Of a DNA stretch of 64,000 bases, positions 53,145 through 64,000 are shown one piece after another. Origin of the DNA: Rotaria macrura (lineage: Eukaryota; Rotifera; Eurotatoria; Philodinida; Philodinidae); the NCBI GenBank assembly GCA_900239685.1, contig OENT01000092.1:124001-188000 (forward strand), in the 5' to 3' direction. Made by a program: the position numbers and the translations under genes. The number at the start of each line of letters is the position of its first letter. Positions within the stretch are counted from its first letter, which is position 1. The notes beneath the pieces are model-generated. The model was not told the origin of the DNA and made no database searches. It was given only the letters and a program-made list of their open reading frames with translations.

Positions 53145-56100
53145 AGATGAATATTATTTGACACATACACAACACATAGTTTGTGTAAAATGTTCTATTG
53201 AATTGATTTGAAAAGAACACCTTTTGGAAAAAAAGATACCTTTTTACTAATGTTATTCGCTCATCGTCACAGGTTTCTATTATTGTAATATATCAAGCCA
53301 GTGGAGAGTTTTGCAATACAACTATTTAAATCAGAAGTAGTCTATAGAAATCGTTGCCGACGAACAAACAAATATATTCGTCGTCAATCAGTTAAAACGA
53401 ATCAGAAGTGAAGACATTTTTTTTTCAAATTCGATCAATTCAGTATGCAAAGAATACTGTCAAATGAGCTAACAACAATATGACCATCGATCATTCAACT
53501 AATCGATGACACATGGTATTCAAATTTTACTCTAAATCATATGCTACAGTAGTGACAGTTACTCAAATAGAATGTGTTTAGTGATTATTCAATCTGTTTG
53601 TCTAAAAGGAATAACAATAGAACACAAGAGTCTTTCTCAAACATAAAGCGGTCAACTTCATTCACAATATATTCACTTGAAGGCTTTCGAACATAAAACA
53701 TCAAGAGATGTCATTTGTTTTGAAGTATAGTAAAAAAAATTACTGTTTCTTTTTGTTATTTAAGCTATGAAGGCTATGAGTGTTTTTTTCGTGAGTCTTA
53801 CAAAGAAAGTCGCTTCGAAAACAACTGAAGATTATTTGTTTGTAGTGACGTACGTTTCAGAAAAATGTGTTTTTTTTTCGATTAACTAATACGTTACCAT
53901 AAATGACTGTCTTTTTCAAGTCGCCATGATTAAACCTACCGAAATGAAAATCTTCGTTGAATAGGAAGTGCACCTAAATCTTAATAAGAAGTGAGTTTAA
54001 ATTCTTTTTAATTTTTGGTTACCCCACAATGATAGTGCGAATAAGAGAAGAGACTCGTTGAATTCCATTGTCTTAAAAATAAATAAAGTAAAAATTTCCA
54101 TGCGGAGAAGAAATAACGCGAGACAAATTCTATGACATACCCTGACGTCATCGAACCACGTTCTTTTGTGTTAGACATTGCTCAATGTCATCATCTTCAA
54201 TAGATTCTCACGTCAATGATTTCAAGTTTAGAAAACCATAAGATATCAACCGAATCACATCGCATGCCTTGCACTCAGCTAGACTGTCATTTTAGTAATC
54301 TCTTCTGGAATATATTAGTCTAAATAATGGAATTCATTGGTTTTTAATTGATGTTGATGAGATTGTAAGTTGTCTATTGTTTTAGTCAGGAGTTTGTTTA
54401 TTCTCTATAATTAAACTGCGTACTTCGGACAAGTGGTTCGAAGTTCGTACATATTTCGTTACAATACGAGAGATGTAGATAAACAATCCGTGTCTGACAC
54501 TCTGTTTCGAATTGTACTTAGAGAATAGAGTTCAACTTCAGATGAAAGCATTAATTTTTACTCTCCAATGGCAAATCTATGGAAACATGAGGCGAAATAA
54601 TTAAATCGATAAAAATTAGCACTTTGGTAATTACTAAACGAAGTCTATGCACAAGCGCCACATTCTGATTCTTTTTCGAACCTACATTATACTAAGCAGC
54701 ATGAAAGCGAATATAATAGAAAATGAATATTTTTCCAACCTGATATCAATAATTGCAGTCGCTTTGAGGATACATTTGGCATAATTACTGAACGAATCTC
54801 TCTCGTCGGGAGTGTCACGACTCGGTATTACTTTATGCCTTCAAGATGCTACTCATTACTTGCAGAAAACTATTGTTCAACTCAATAGTGGGATCTTCAT
54901 TATTAATCATACTAAAAAATAAATCGTAAATCAACATTTTTCTATTAATCCTATCTAAAAATCATTTGACGGACCGACTCAAAACTTTTACCAAATGAAT
55001 GCATCTCAATTTAATATATACAAATAGCGTAACAATCTGGACAACATAAATGCGTCGTAAGACACGTTTGTTTTATTTTATTCAATTCTTCCTACACACT
55101 CACATGTATAACACTTGCTGTAAGATTTTAAATAAAACGGTTGCACAAGCACATTGTAATGTGCACTATAGACATACGCATTAGTAACGTATAAAATATG
55201 CTGAAAAATAAGTCCACCTTGTGAAATATGATTTCTAAGATCGTTTCTGCCTATACTCTTATTTTTCTCTTTATGTCTGACAAAGCCAAACAAGTTTTTT
55301 TAGACGGGCAAACAGCCTCATTACAAAAATCAGCAAAAAACAACCAATGCTCACGATTCATTTTCATACGACAATAATCAAACATCTGATAGTTGAAATA
55401 CAAGATATTTCTTCCAAAATCTTTTCATAAGACTGTAAGGGATATAAAGAATGACTTCTTTACATTGTAATCAAGACGAAGCCAAAACAACAGATGACTC
55501 ATCTATATACGAATACACTGCATTTTAAAGAGAGCATTGAAAAACAAATTTTCCTTCTCGCAATTTTTTCTTTCTTTGCATACTTGATTATGTATTTAGA
55601 TAGATTTTAATTGTATACCATTTAGCAGAATTAAAAAAATTGTTTCATTTTTTACCAAGCTATGACGCTCAAATGCTTGAAAATAATTTCTTATATTGGT
55701 TCTGAATCTCCTTGAAGAGTAATCAAAAGTCGATATTAACTAAGTTTTCATTAGAACTATTTCAAAAGTTAAAAAATTGATTTTTAGACATTCAAAATAA
55801 TACAATCTAGAAATCTAACTTTTAATCGGCGTCTAGATTTTTAAATGTGCTGACGAATATACTCTCTTGATACGTTTTAGCTCAATATGCGCTGACTGGT
55901 CTCACCTATAACTAGTTGTATCTAAGATTAAAATTTTGGTTTCAACACGAGCTTTTTGCTAATATATTATGGTTTTTAGTTTAGAACGAAATGTATGAGT
56001 GAAAAGGTTCCATATAGTATATGAATCGTATCACAGAATCGAAAATGTTCACTTGGAAAGCATATATAGAAAGTTTTGAATCATCTCATAGGTTAACGCT

Positions 56101-56969
56101 TTTTCTCGATCGGTTTGATAGTTTTTGATTTCGAACAATGGCACGTAGGCATATTGTAAAAACGTAAACTATTCTGAACTCATATATTGTGACCTTCTTC
56201 ACTCAAGTTAGATTATGCAGCACTCGTATATACATGATAGGTAATAATTAAAATACTGCGTGCTTTTCAGCCATTTGTTGCTCTATCTTGTATTAATACT
56301 GCACGAAAAATTCTATATCTCGTAGGAGCATAGTCCTCATAAACGCTTATGAGAAGATGCACAACTGTTTTATTTTTGGTAATAAGTTGATTGTGCGCGA
56401 GTGTCGATATTGGCTAGCTTCACGGTAGTACATATGTATGAGCTAAAAAATACGTCCAATGATTTTTGATTATGGCTTTTCAAAGGTACAAGAAAAAAAA
56501 ATCAAAATTTTAATAAGTGCACTCGGCACTTGATTTCCTGCATGGATCAACTCTAAATTGATCAGCAGTGAAGCTTTGAAGTACAATGCGAAGACATAGA
56601 ATGATTTCTATTTAAAATATATCTCATTAATTAACATCATTTTTCAAATTTCATATTCATCAATAATAAAAACTCATAGTTTTGCATTCGTCAGATTTAA
56701 TTCTTGGTAAATGTTAAGTAAAGTAAACCAATCTAATTTTTCATAAGAAAAAAGAAGCAAACCTAACCAATCATTATCATCAGTGTTCTACTGAATAAAA
56801 TTGTAAAATCATTTGAAATAGTCTCAATAAATATTTGCATTAGAATTCTATTCTTTTATTTTGTTCTTCTTTGCTTTTCGTATAAATCAAATAATACAAT
56901 TTGTACACAACCGAGACAGAAAAGAATGGAACGAGAAAAAGGAAAACATTGATATGTGTTCGTTGAGTT
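53145..56969. other. 3.8 kb intergenic region, nothing recognised
   Basis: Between the 3' ends of the lipocalin and the SENP gene (convergent). No exon chain, repeats or RNA gene could be supported. Confidence 0.5.
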
Positions 56970-59962
56970 TTAAACAATCAATTGTTTAGTGTAAATTTCA
57001 TAAATCATTTGTAAACGAAATTGTGGCATTTGCGCTTGAGTAAAATCGAGTGGCCATTCACGTGCTAAATATTTTCCGAATTGACATGCGAACACTCCAC
57101 AATCACTACCATTTGCTTGTTCAGGTATCATATTCATTGGTTGTACACGCCAACCATCAGGCATAGGTATTATTTGTCGTTTTGTTGCATACATATGTTC
57201 AACAAATGCATAGATACGACCTAAACACATATCATCTGTACCACCTAATGAGTCATAATACCCAATACAACGAGAACGAAAATCAATAGTCTAAAAGAAA
57301 AGAAAAATACAATGTGAATTTTTAAAAAAATTAAACATTTTTATTCCTATACTGTCAATGTCCAATGATTTCCTTGATGAATAGGTATAAGAATAAGATC
57401 GTAATCGAAAAATGCAATATTTCCTCGTCGCATCCATCGATCCCAACTTGTATGTGTTGGTCCATCTTTAGATAGTTTCGAATAGAAAAAGGTACTGAAT
57501 GCATATACACGTAAATTTCCTTGTGTACCACTTTCACGTGCTACAAGTGCGAGATAAAAATTGACAACCTGTTGTTTTTTTTTCAAATATACAAAGAAAA
57601 TCGAATATATTTTCATTCGTTGTTCGACGTGATTTACCTCATCATTCAGCCACGTAAGACCACGAAGTGTACGAATATCCCTACGAGTTATAGGTTGATC
57701 GCCAATAGATCCAAATGATTCATTTTCATCACCGTGTATGATGGTATGAATAAGAGTAAGTTGATCTTCAGCTAAACCTAAAGATAGATCATAGAAGACT
57801 ATGAAAATTGTTACTATTAAATGTGTCTGTACTATATATACGACGCGTACGCCAAGCCGATTTTGTTGATGGAATAGGAGTTATTGTTGCTTGTGGAGTG
57901 ATTTGTAATGATGATAAATGTGAAGTAATTATCTGCGAGTATATATAAAACACAGTAGATTTATCGAAAATAGGTAGATATCAATTTTACTTCAGTTGAT
58001 GTAACCGTTGATGGAGTTGGCCGCCTGAAAGTATAATTATTGAGTATTAGACGACATGCAAGACAAAAAAGAAGCATATTAGTAAAGCCTACTTTTTAAA
58101 AAGTGCTGCACGTACAGATGGAAAATTTTTCAGTAAATCATCGAGCCTATTCATAAAGATAAATAATTGATTATGAAACAATCAAAGTCTTAAAGTAGTG
58201 TATACGTTTGAAATTTAACTGGTTTAGCCTTGAGATATCCAACAATTGAAACTAAAATAGTATAAGTATTGGTTGATTTTAATGCTATTACAATTATTAT
58301 TCATTCTATGGTTTGCATAACAGATTAAATTATAGCTCAATGCAATACATATGTATTTTCTTGGTGTCATTCGATGCTGTTTTTTTGTAGACGAAAGTGC
58401 ATTCTCACACTGCAAAATACTTACCAAGACCAACATTGCATGATGAGAAAGGAGATTTTAAATATATAAAACGCTTTAAATGCCATTCCTAATGATGAAT
58501 TGATAGAGAACGCTTTTCCCCTTATCAAAATCGATGCAATACAACGACGAGGAATATCAGCGAAAAGAAGCGAGAAGCGTAACCATCGGAACCAACAACT
58601 TTGCTGCTGAGACATGCCTACATATAGATTTTTAAAAATAGGTGCAGATGTAACCATGGAATAAAATTCTACTTGAAAGATTAAGAATGGATCTACAATA
58701 GGCTCATTTCAATATGAATGTAACAGGTTCTTTAAATGTCTCACTAAATTTCTCAAATTTTTTAGTTCTTGTATTGTATATCCAATTATTAAATCTATCC
58801 TTGAACTCTATTTCTTTATTGTTGATTATTTTTAATGCTTAAAGAATGGAGATCATCCGCATTTCGGTAAGACTCAAATCTATCAACTCAATTAAGATTA
58901 AATTTCTACGGTTTATTCAATATTTTTTTCTAAAATAAATTTGAAAAGATTATCTTCATAAAAGAACGAACCCGTGATTGACTCATTCGGTTTGCTGTTA
59001 GTTGGTAGTATTAGATAAAAAATCTCAACTATCAACCATATTCTAGTAAACTCTAGTAGAGTACTGTTGATCATCAACGTCCAACTCTTGTTTACGTGAA
59101 TAGACCATCTTGGAGTATTACATGTGATCGTTGGTTGATTATCTAGGATTCACTCATACCTCAATTAAGAGTTCATCGCAATATGATGTATGTATAACAT
59201 GCTTCAATAATACAGCATACTTCTTGTGATATCGAGTAACTCACAGTATCGATAATCAAATGCTAGATACGTACAAATGTGTGTACATCAAATATATCGA
59301 CTATCGATTAGGATAAAAAATGCAATAAGGTACCTCTAAAATCATAGTAACAATATCATTTCTTAAGTTTATTTTAATAAACGAAGTTAAAATTGAACTC
59401 CTGTAAACAACTAGCTATAGCATTCATATTGCTTCTTGTTTAGAACTAACAATCACGTGTTATTTTTCATAAAAAGAAATAAGTCCTGTCCATACCCTCA
59501 GATCCATCATCGTCGCCATTTTGAGTTGAACAGTTATTGTTACTTTGATTCAATGAACTATTCACTGGCTTACTAAAAGATCAATCGATTATTTTTCGTT
59601 TTGAATCTTTTCATTCACATGATATCTCTTACCTTGATACTTTTTCTATAATTTGGTTTACAGCTAAGAACAATAATGAATATTTGTACATCAGACGTTT
59701 TTTATAACTAGCAAAGAAAAGCAAAGTTTATCTTACTGTCAAATCTTTTTTGTTGCTTTTCGATGGTCTGTTCTTGTAATGATGATGGTCGATATGATCG
59801 ATTGATCTAGTGAGAAATTTCGTAGGGACATACATCATCAATATTTATTGTTGAAATGCTTACTTTATGATGAGGCGATGATTTACTCGTCATGACAGTT
59901 GCTGTTGTTGTTGTTTCTTGGGCTTGTGGGAATGTTCGTCGACGAGTCGTTCTGTATTTCAT
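56970..59962 (-). CDS. SUMO-specific protease, SENP1/2 (Ulp1, C48) type
   Basis: Cysteine protease that matures SUMO and removes it from nuclear proteins. The secure catalytic exons are 57842-57932, 57638-57777, 57353-57568 and 56970-57290. Motifs: ITRRDIRTLRGLTWLNDE, VVNFYLALVARE, the catalytic His in GNHWTLT, Asp in CIGYYDSLGG, the oxyanion Gln and nucleophile Cys in QANGSDCGVFACQF, and a C-terminal FRLQMIYEIYTKQL helix. Upstream in-phase exons are 57991-58024, 58093-58146, 58206-58251 and probably 58425-58488. An N-terminal set (59864-59962 with ATG, 59737-59806, 59633-59663, 59496-59572) encodes a Ser/Thr/Gln-rich disordered part. The join between 59496 and 58488 does not keep frame, so one small exon is missing or the N-terminal set is misassigned. 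The gene starts 151 bp after the PHB2 pseudogene ends. Confidence 0.82.
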
Positions 59963-60113
59963 ATCTACATATTAACATTACATGACAAATACAATTTAAT
60001 ATGAATGGAATATTATAGTACTATCATTGTTTTTATGAAAACAAAAAAAACACAACGATGGATTAGCAGTTTATTGTTACTAACAACAAAAATTTAGAAA
60101 ACATATGAAAATA

Positions 60114-63100
60114 CTATCCGAGTTTGCTGCTGAGATCTACTGTAGATCCATCGATTTTCCAATCGGCAACATTAATCATCAATTACTTGAGCATCAAGAA
60201 ATGTGCGGTTCACGCTTACTGAAAACTAGAAAAGAATAAAGAAACGAAAAACAAAACTTCAATATATCTAATGAACTATGGTTGTGTGGCATACAGTTTT
60301 TGCAATAGTCTGTGAAGCACGAATCCTACGTAGTTTCAAGTAAGCGGGATTTTTACTAATAGCATTACCGATCTAGAAAAAAAAAGAAAAACTAATGTTG
60401 AGTCGTTTTTTGTTTCGCTTTTCTGTTGTCTGCTAATTATACATACAAGTTTAACGTACTGGGCATCTTCTTCAGCTAAAACAATTTTTTATTGCCGTTC
60501 CTGTTTAGCTTGTTCAACAGTAAATACAACTCGTTGTGCTTCTTCTTAAGCAACTTGTTTAGCTTCAACAGAAGTTGAATATTGTGGACTAAAACTAAGT
60601 TCAGTTATTGAAACATCATCGAGTAAAATATCAAAATCTTTGGCACGTTCCATAAGATCAAAACGTATTCAATTCGATACTTGTTGTCGTTATGTTATTA
60701 ATTTTGAAGCATTACATTTAGCAACAACACTTTTTAATACTTCATTACATATGGATGGTAATACACGTTCGTCCCAATCTAAACCTAATGATTGATATAG
60801 TTTTGGCAATTTTGTTTGATCTGACCGAGCTAGAACTCGAAGAGCTAAAAGATCGAGAGAAAAATTGGTCAATTTTAACAACAAACACGACTCAAGATTA
60901 TAGATTTAATGAGAAAACACACCAATTGTAATTCTTTGCAAATCTAGATACGAAGATCAATAGAAATGAATGATAACGAAAAAGTAAGAAAGCAAAAGAA
61001 ATTCAAAAACCTTTGCTGCCAGTCGGTGACTTAACGATACGTGGTCGAGCACGAATCCCGTATAGAATTGGATATTGAAACCATGGAAGTCTAGATGAAG
61101 AATGAAAAAATTGCTTAGAACGAAGTCGATGTATCTTTCTTTGAAGCAAAAGAGAAAACGGTGGGATGTTTTTTTTCTCTACTAGGCTACTGACAGTAAA
61201 TAAGAGATAGTCGATATGTACTCATGCAAATAGAATATAATATGAACAACTAAAATTTCTCATAATCTTCGTTGACATTAGGTACTAAAAATCGAAGACA
61301 AATCTTCAGATAGTTGACAGTTTACAGATGAAAAATATGTGATAACTGAACCCTATGATGGATATCTAAACAGAATACTATAATGCATAGCAACTCAAGA
61401 AAACTTGTTGAACACCATACACTAATGAGGTAGCCTTTTCGCTTGCAACATCGAACGAGTCGACTGATCAATAGAACATTCTATTATATTGCGATTTCCA
61501 TGAACTTAATTATGCAAAGAAGAATATTTCAAAAAACGTTCTAACGAAAAACTCAAATGAACAAAGGAATATTTGATATTCGACTTGAAATATTCTATGA
61601 GCAGACTGCCTGATAGGATGTGTTCATTTTGCAAGCTTTAGAATTTCTAGCGCTTGTCTTGTTTAAATAGATATCAATGAAAAAATATTTTACTTTCGTA
61701 CGAGAATACTTTTTCAATATTTAATATGCCAAAAATAAGACGTATTAGAAAAGCTAAAAACTTGGTATGTAACACGTTTACGCTATTCATTAATTAGAAT
61801 GTGACACAATGGAAAAATAACGATGGAACAAAAAAGATAACAACTTTTATAGCGTTAATTATACGATCTAACAAATTTTGTAGGAATATTTCAACAACGT
61901 CACCGGGTAGTTATTGGTCATGTTTTTTTCTCATCTTTGAGGGCTTTTTTCCTTCTTTACATTCATTAGCACTTTCAAGTGTAATATGAGTGTTGTTTAT
62001 GTGTAGATTCGATACAATAGGCATTTCTCTGTAAGCAACTTAACATACTTATTTAATATCAGACTGTTCAAGTTCATCGATACAATCAAACTATTTTCTT
62101 TTTATGCTTCTCGAAAATACATGATTCAACGAACAATCAATATGAATTATCAATGTTACTGTTTCGTCCGATTTTAAAATACGATCTCAAAGAACCCCTG
62201 ATGTAATTAGAATTTTATCTCGAGGAAGAGCAATAGTATCATGTGTCATATATTTCATTTCTTTGAGTATTGTACCAGTTGGCTCTCGATTTATCGTTCT
62301 GCAATTTTATGCAAGGTCACTTCATGTCAGATGAGAAATTCTAGTGTTGTTGCTTACATTCTTTAAACTAGAACCGAATGGTTCTGGTTTGAGGTTCTTG
62401 TAAATGAAAAATGAAAAACATGATTTCAGTGTGGGTTCCGAAGACTTGAAAACCAACTTCTTAGTATTAATTTCTCTTTCTTCAATAGTGTTCATGTATA
62501 ATCTTTAATAAAAAAACCAAAAGAGTGAATGATTTCTTCTAAATAAACATGAAAGAAAATTAGAAAGTGTCACTAAGGTAGGTCGATATTGTCTGGTCTT
62601 TCCAGATTTTTTATGATTATCTGCACAATGTGCAATAGAATTTTTGACAAGTGTTTTGAATTTTTCGAATTATTATTGATAACAATGTGACCATGTAGTT
62701 AATGAGTTTTAACTTATCGTTTTAATTAATATAGGAAAGATTTAATGTTTTGAAAATCGTAGAAGGCTGCAGACACACTATTGACACCAGTGTTCATGAT
62801 AAACCATCAGCTGTGACAAATTGCAAATCAGTTTCCTTTTTTTCAAAGTTTTAGTTTCGTCACTAAGAAATCGATGCATCACAGTTCTTTGTCGATTCTT
62901 GGTTTATATATTTCCTTCTTCTTAAAACTACTTGATTATAATTTCAATCTCTTAGATTCAGTTCTAGAGTATGTTATGCATTTTCCATATATAATCACAA
63001 TATGCCTTGTAAGTAAGCATTTTCAGAAGCATAATTAACTGCGTCATCATATGCGCATGTTCAAGCTTTTCTTGTTTTTTATTGGTGAAATCCCCCCTCC

Positions 63101-63880
63101 CTCTATCCTTAAGATTGAGAACGGCAAATAGACCAGAATTATTTGTGACACTTATAAAAGACACGTAGTCTTTTTTAGAAGAATAATTGGCTTCTATGTT
63201 TCTCACTGAGCAATAGCTATGTTCAATACGATAGAACTTAGTCAAAGTTCTCATTTCACATTTAGTTGGTTTGCATTTTCTTTCAGCGACTCTACTCAGA
63301 CTATACTCGAATGATCTATTAATTTAATAAAGTCAAAGTGAATCTTTTCAAATTTAAGATTATACCCTTATTCATCTTCGATTCCTTCATCACATTGAAT
63401 CAAAGTCAACAGCAAATCAAGTTAATTTCAGTCATGTTATGCCAACGATCAATAATTTTCATTTTGAAGAGTTTACTCGATTCCTTTTTTTCTTGTCGTT
63501 TTCTGTAGCATGCTATTCGAACTCAATAATTCGTATTCTCTGCTCATACAACATCAAACTAAACACGTTATGATTACCCTCAACATTAAGTAGATAATAT
63601 GTTTCTTACCTAAAATGTATTCCTTCGGAATAGATTGTTTTTAAATCAACACCATCAATACGATTGAAAATAATTGCACGATGACCACCTTCAACTGTAA
63701 GCGAAGAAGAAAAGAATCATATCCTATGCTATTTTGTTTATATTGATTACCAGTAAACACCGATCGATATATGCCATAAACAGTTGCTGATGCTCCTACA
63801 AGTAGTTCAACAGCTAAGCCTAAACCGCTCGGTACATCTTTTGATAATCGACAAGTGAAGTTGTTTAGCTTTTCAGTCAC
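60114..63880 (-). pseudogene. PHB2: Prohibitin-2 pseudogene with intact exon structure
   Basis: Prohibitin-2 forms the ring scaffold of the inner mitochondrial membrane. Exons: 63751-63880, 63610-63694, 61011-61090, 60923-60943, 60447-60844, then about 60285-60372 and a last piece to 60114. Early splice phases all fit. The match is clear: [86 protein letters not shown] and NPAYLKLRRIRASQTIAKT. Damage: stops at 60690-60692 (TAA), 60669-60671 (TGA), 60546-60548 (TAA) and 60489-60491 (TAA); a one-base frame change near 60179 before INVADWKIDGSTVDLSSKLG; and no in-frame ATG (an ATG lies two bases out of place at about 63883). Three stops sit at positions that are Gln in the family, fitting CAA to TAA changes. 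The copy is probably a decaying paralog, as the introns are kept (not a retrocopy). Confidence 0.85.
61091..63609. other. 2.5 kb intron of the PHB2 pseudogene
   Basis: Intron between the second and third exons, much longer than the others in this copy. It holds one 96-codon minus-strand open frame (62964-63254) with protein-like composition but no recognised motif. No terminal repeats were found. Confidence 0.45.
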
Positions 63881-64000
63881 ATTCGATTCTTACCGCGTCT
63901 TTTTAACAATCTAAAACTCAACGACATTTAAACATTAGACTAGATATTGCGTTTTAATTCATTGCTATTAGTATTATTATTATTATATGTATGTAAAAAT

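Noticed and set aside
54420..54460. GGTTCGAAGTTCG, reminiscent of a tRNA T-loop
   Set aside because: No matching acceptor, D or anticodon arms around it; no tRNA gene found in the window.
60480..60700. Variant genetic code with TAA as glutamine
   Set aside because: All other genes here stop at TAA, TAG or TGA and use CAA/CAG for Gln; the same copy also has a TGA, a frameshift and a lost start.
62964..63254. 96-codon minus-strand frame in the PHB2 intron
   Set aside because: No motif, no splice partner, and starts and ends without context; left as intron content.
1..64000. CRISPR arrays, bacterial operons or prophage
   Set aside because: The window is clearly eukaryotic (spliced genes); no regularly spaced repeats were seen.

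Overview
The window looks like nuclear DNA of a small invertebrate animal, most likely a bdelloid rotifer. The sequence is very AT-rich, and genes are split by mostly 50-90 bp GT-AG introns. Its metazoan families are a nuclear receptor, an IgLON-type adhesion protein, a TMEM272-like protein, a CUB/LDLa receptor, an ARHGAP20-like RhoGAP, a lipocalin and SENP. Many start codons sit a few bases after a splice-acceptor-like AG, which fits spliced-leader trans-splicing as known in rotifers. The species is inferred from style, not proven. I built exon models by hand from splice consensus, reading phase and family resemblance. Almost all junctions keep frame, and the exceptions are stated.

Layout. 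1-3657: no gene seen. 3658-10943 (+): nuclear hormone receptor whose 6 kb second intron holds a decayed ~3.7 kb DNA transposon (5476-9151) with terminal inverted repeats. 11.8-12.4 kb (-): broken non-LTR retrotransposon reverse transcriptase. 13.1-13.6 kb: a secretory first exon (+) and a small unknown ORF (-). 15508-18649 (+): three-Ig-domain adhesion protein, convergent with a four-pass TMEM272-like gene (18781-22006 or 22962, -) that seems to have alternative first exons. 26318-27314 (-): RNA polymerase subunit POLR2K, then ribosomal protein L36. 30665-35796 (+): PIH1D1, whose 3.8 kb intron 4 contains an opposite-strand Myb/SANT-domain gene (31783-33529).

38017-39562 (+): CUB-LDLa single-pass membrane protein. 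40717-48580 (-): ARHGAP20-like protein (PH, RA, RhoGAP) with an internal alternative first exon that would make a RhoGAP-only short form. One of its introns carries coding-like relics on the other strand. 52445-53144 (+): ApoD-like lipocalin. 56970-59962 (-): SENP/Ulp1 SUMO protease. 60114-63880 (-): prohibitin-2 copy with intact splice sites but four in-frame stops, a frameshift and no start codon, so a pseudogene.

The genes form no pathway. This is an ordinary chromosome segment mixing housekeeping genes (POLR2K, RPL36, PIH1D1), signalling and adhesion genes, and transposon debris. The most interesting items are the PHB2 copy, the two-promoter RhoGAP gene, the nested SANT gene and the TIR element in the receptor intron. 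I found no CRISPR array, tRNA, rRNA or clear novel multi-gene system.
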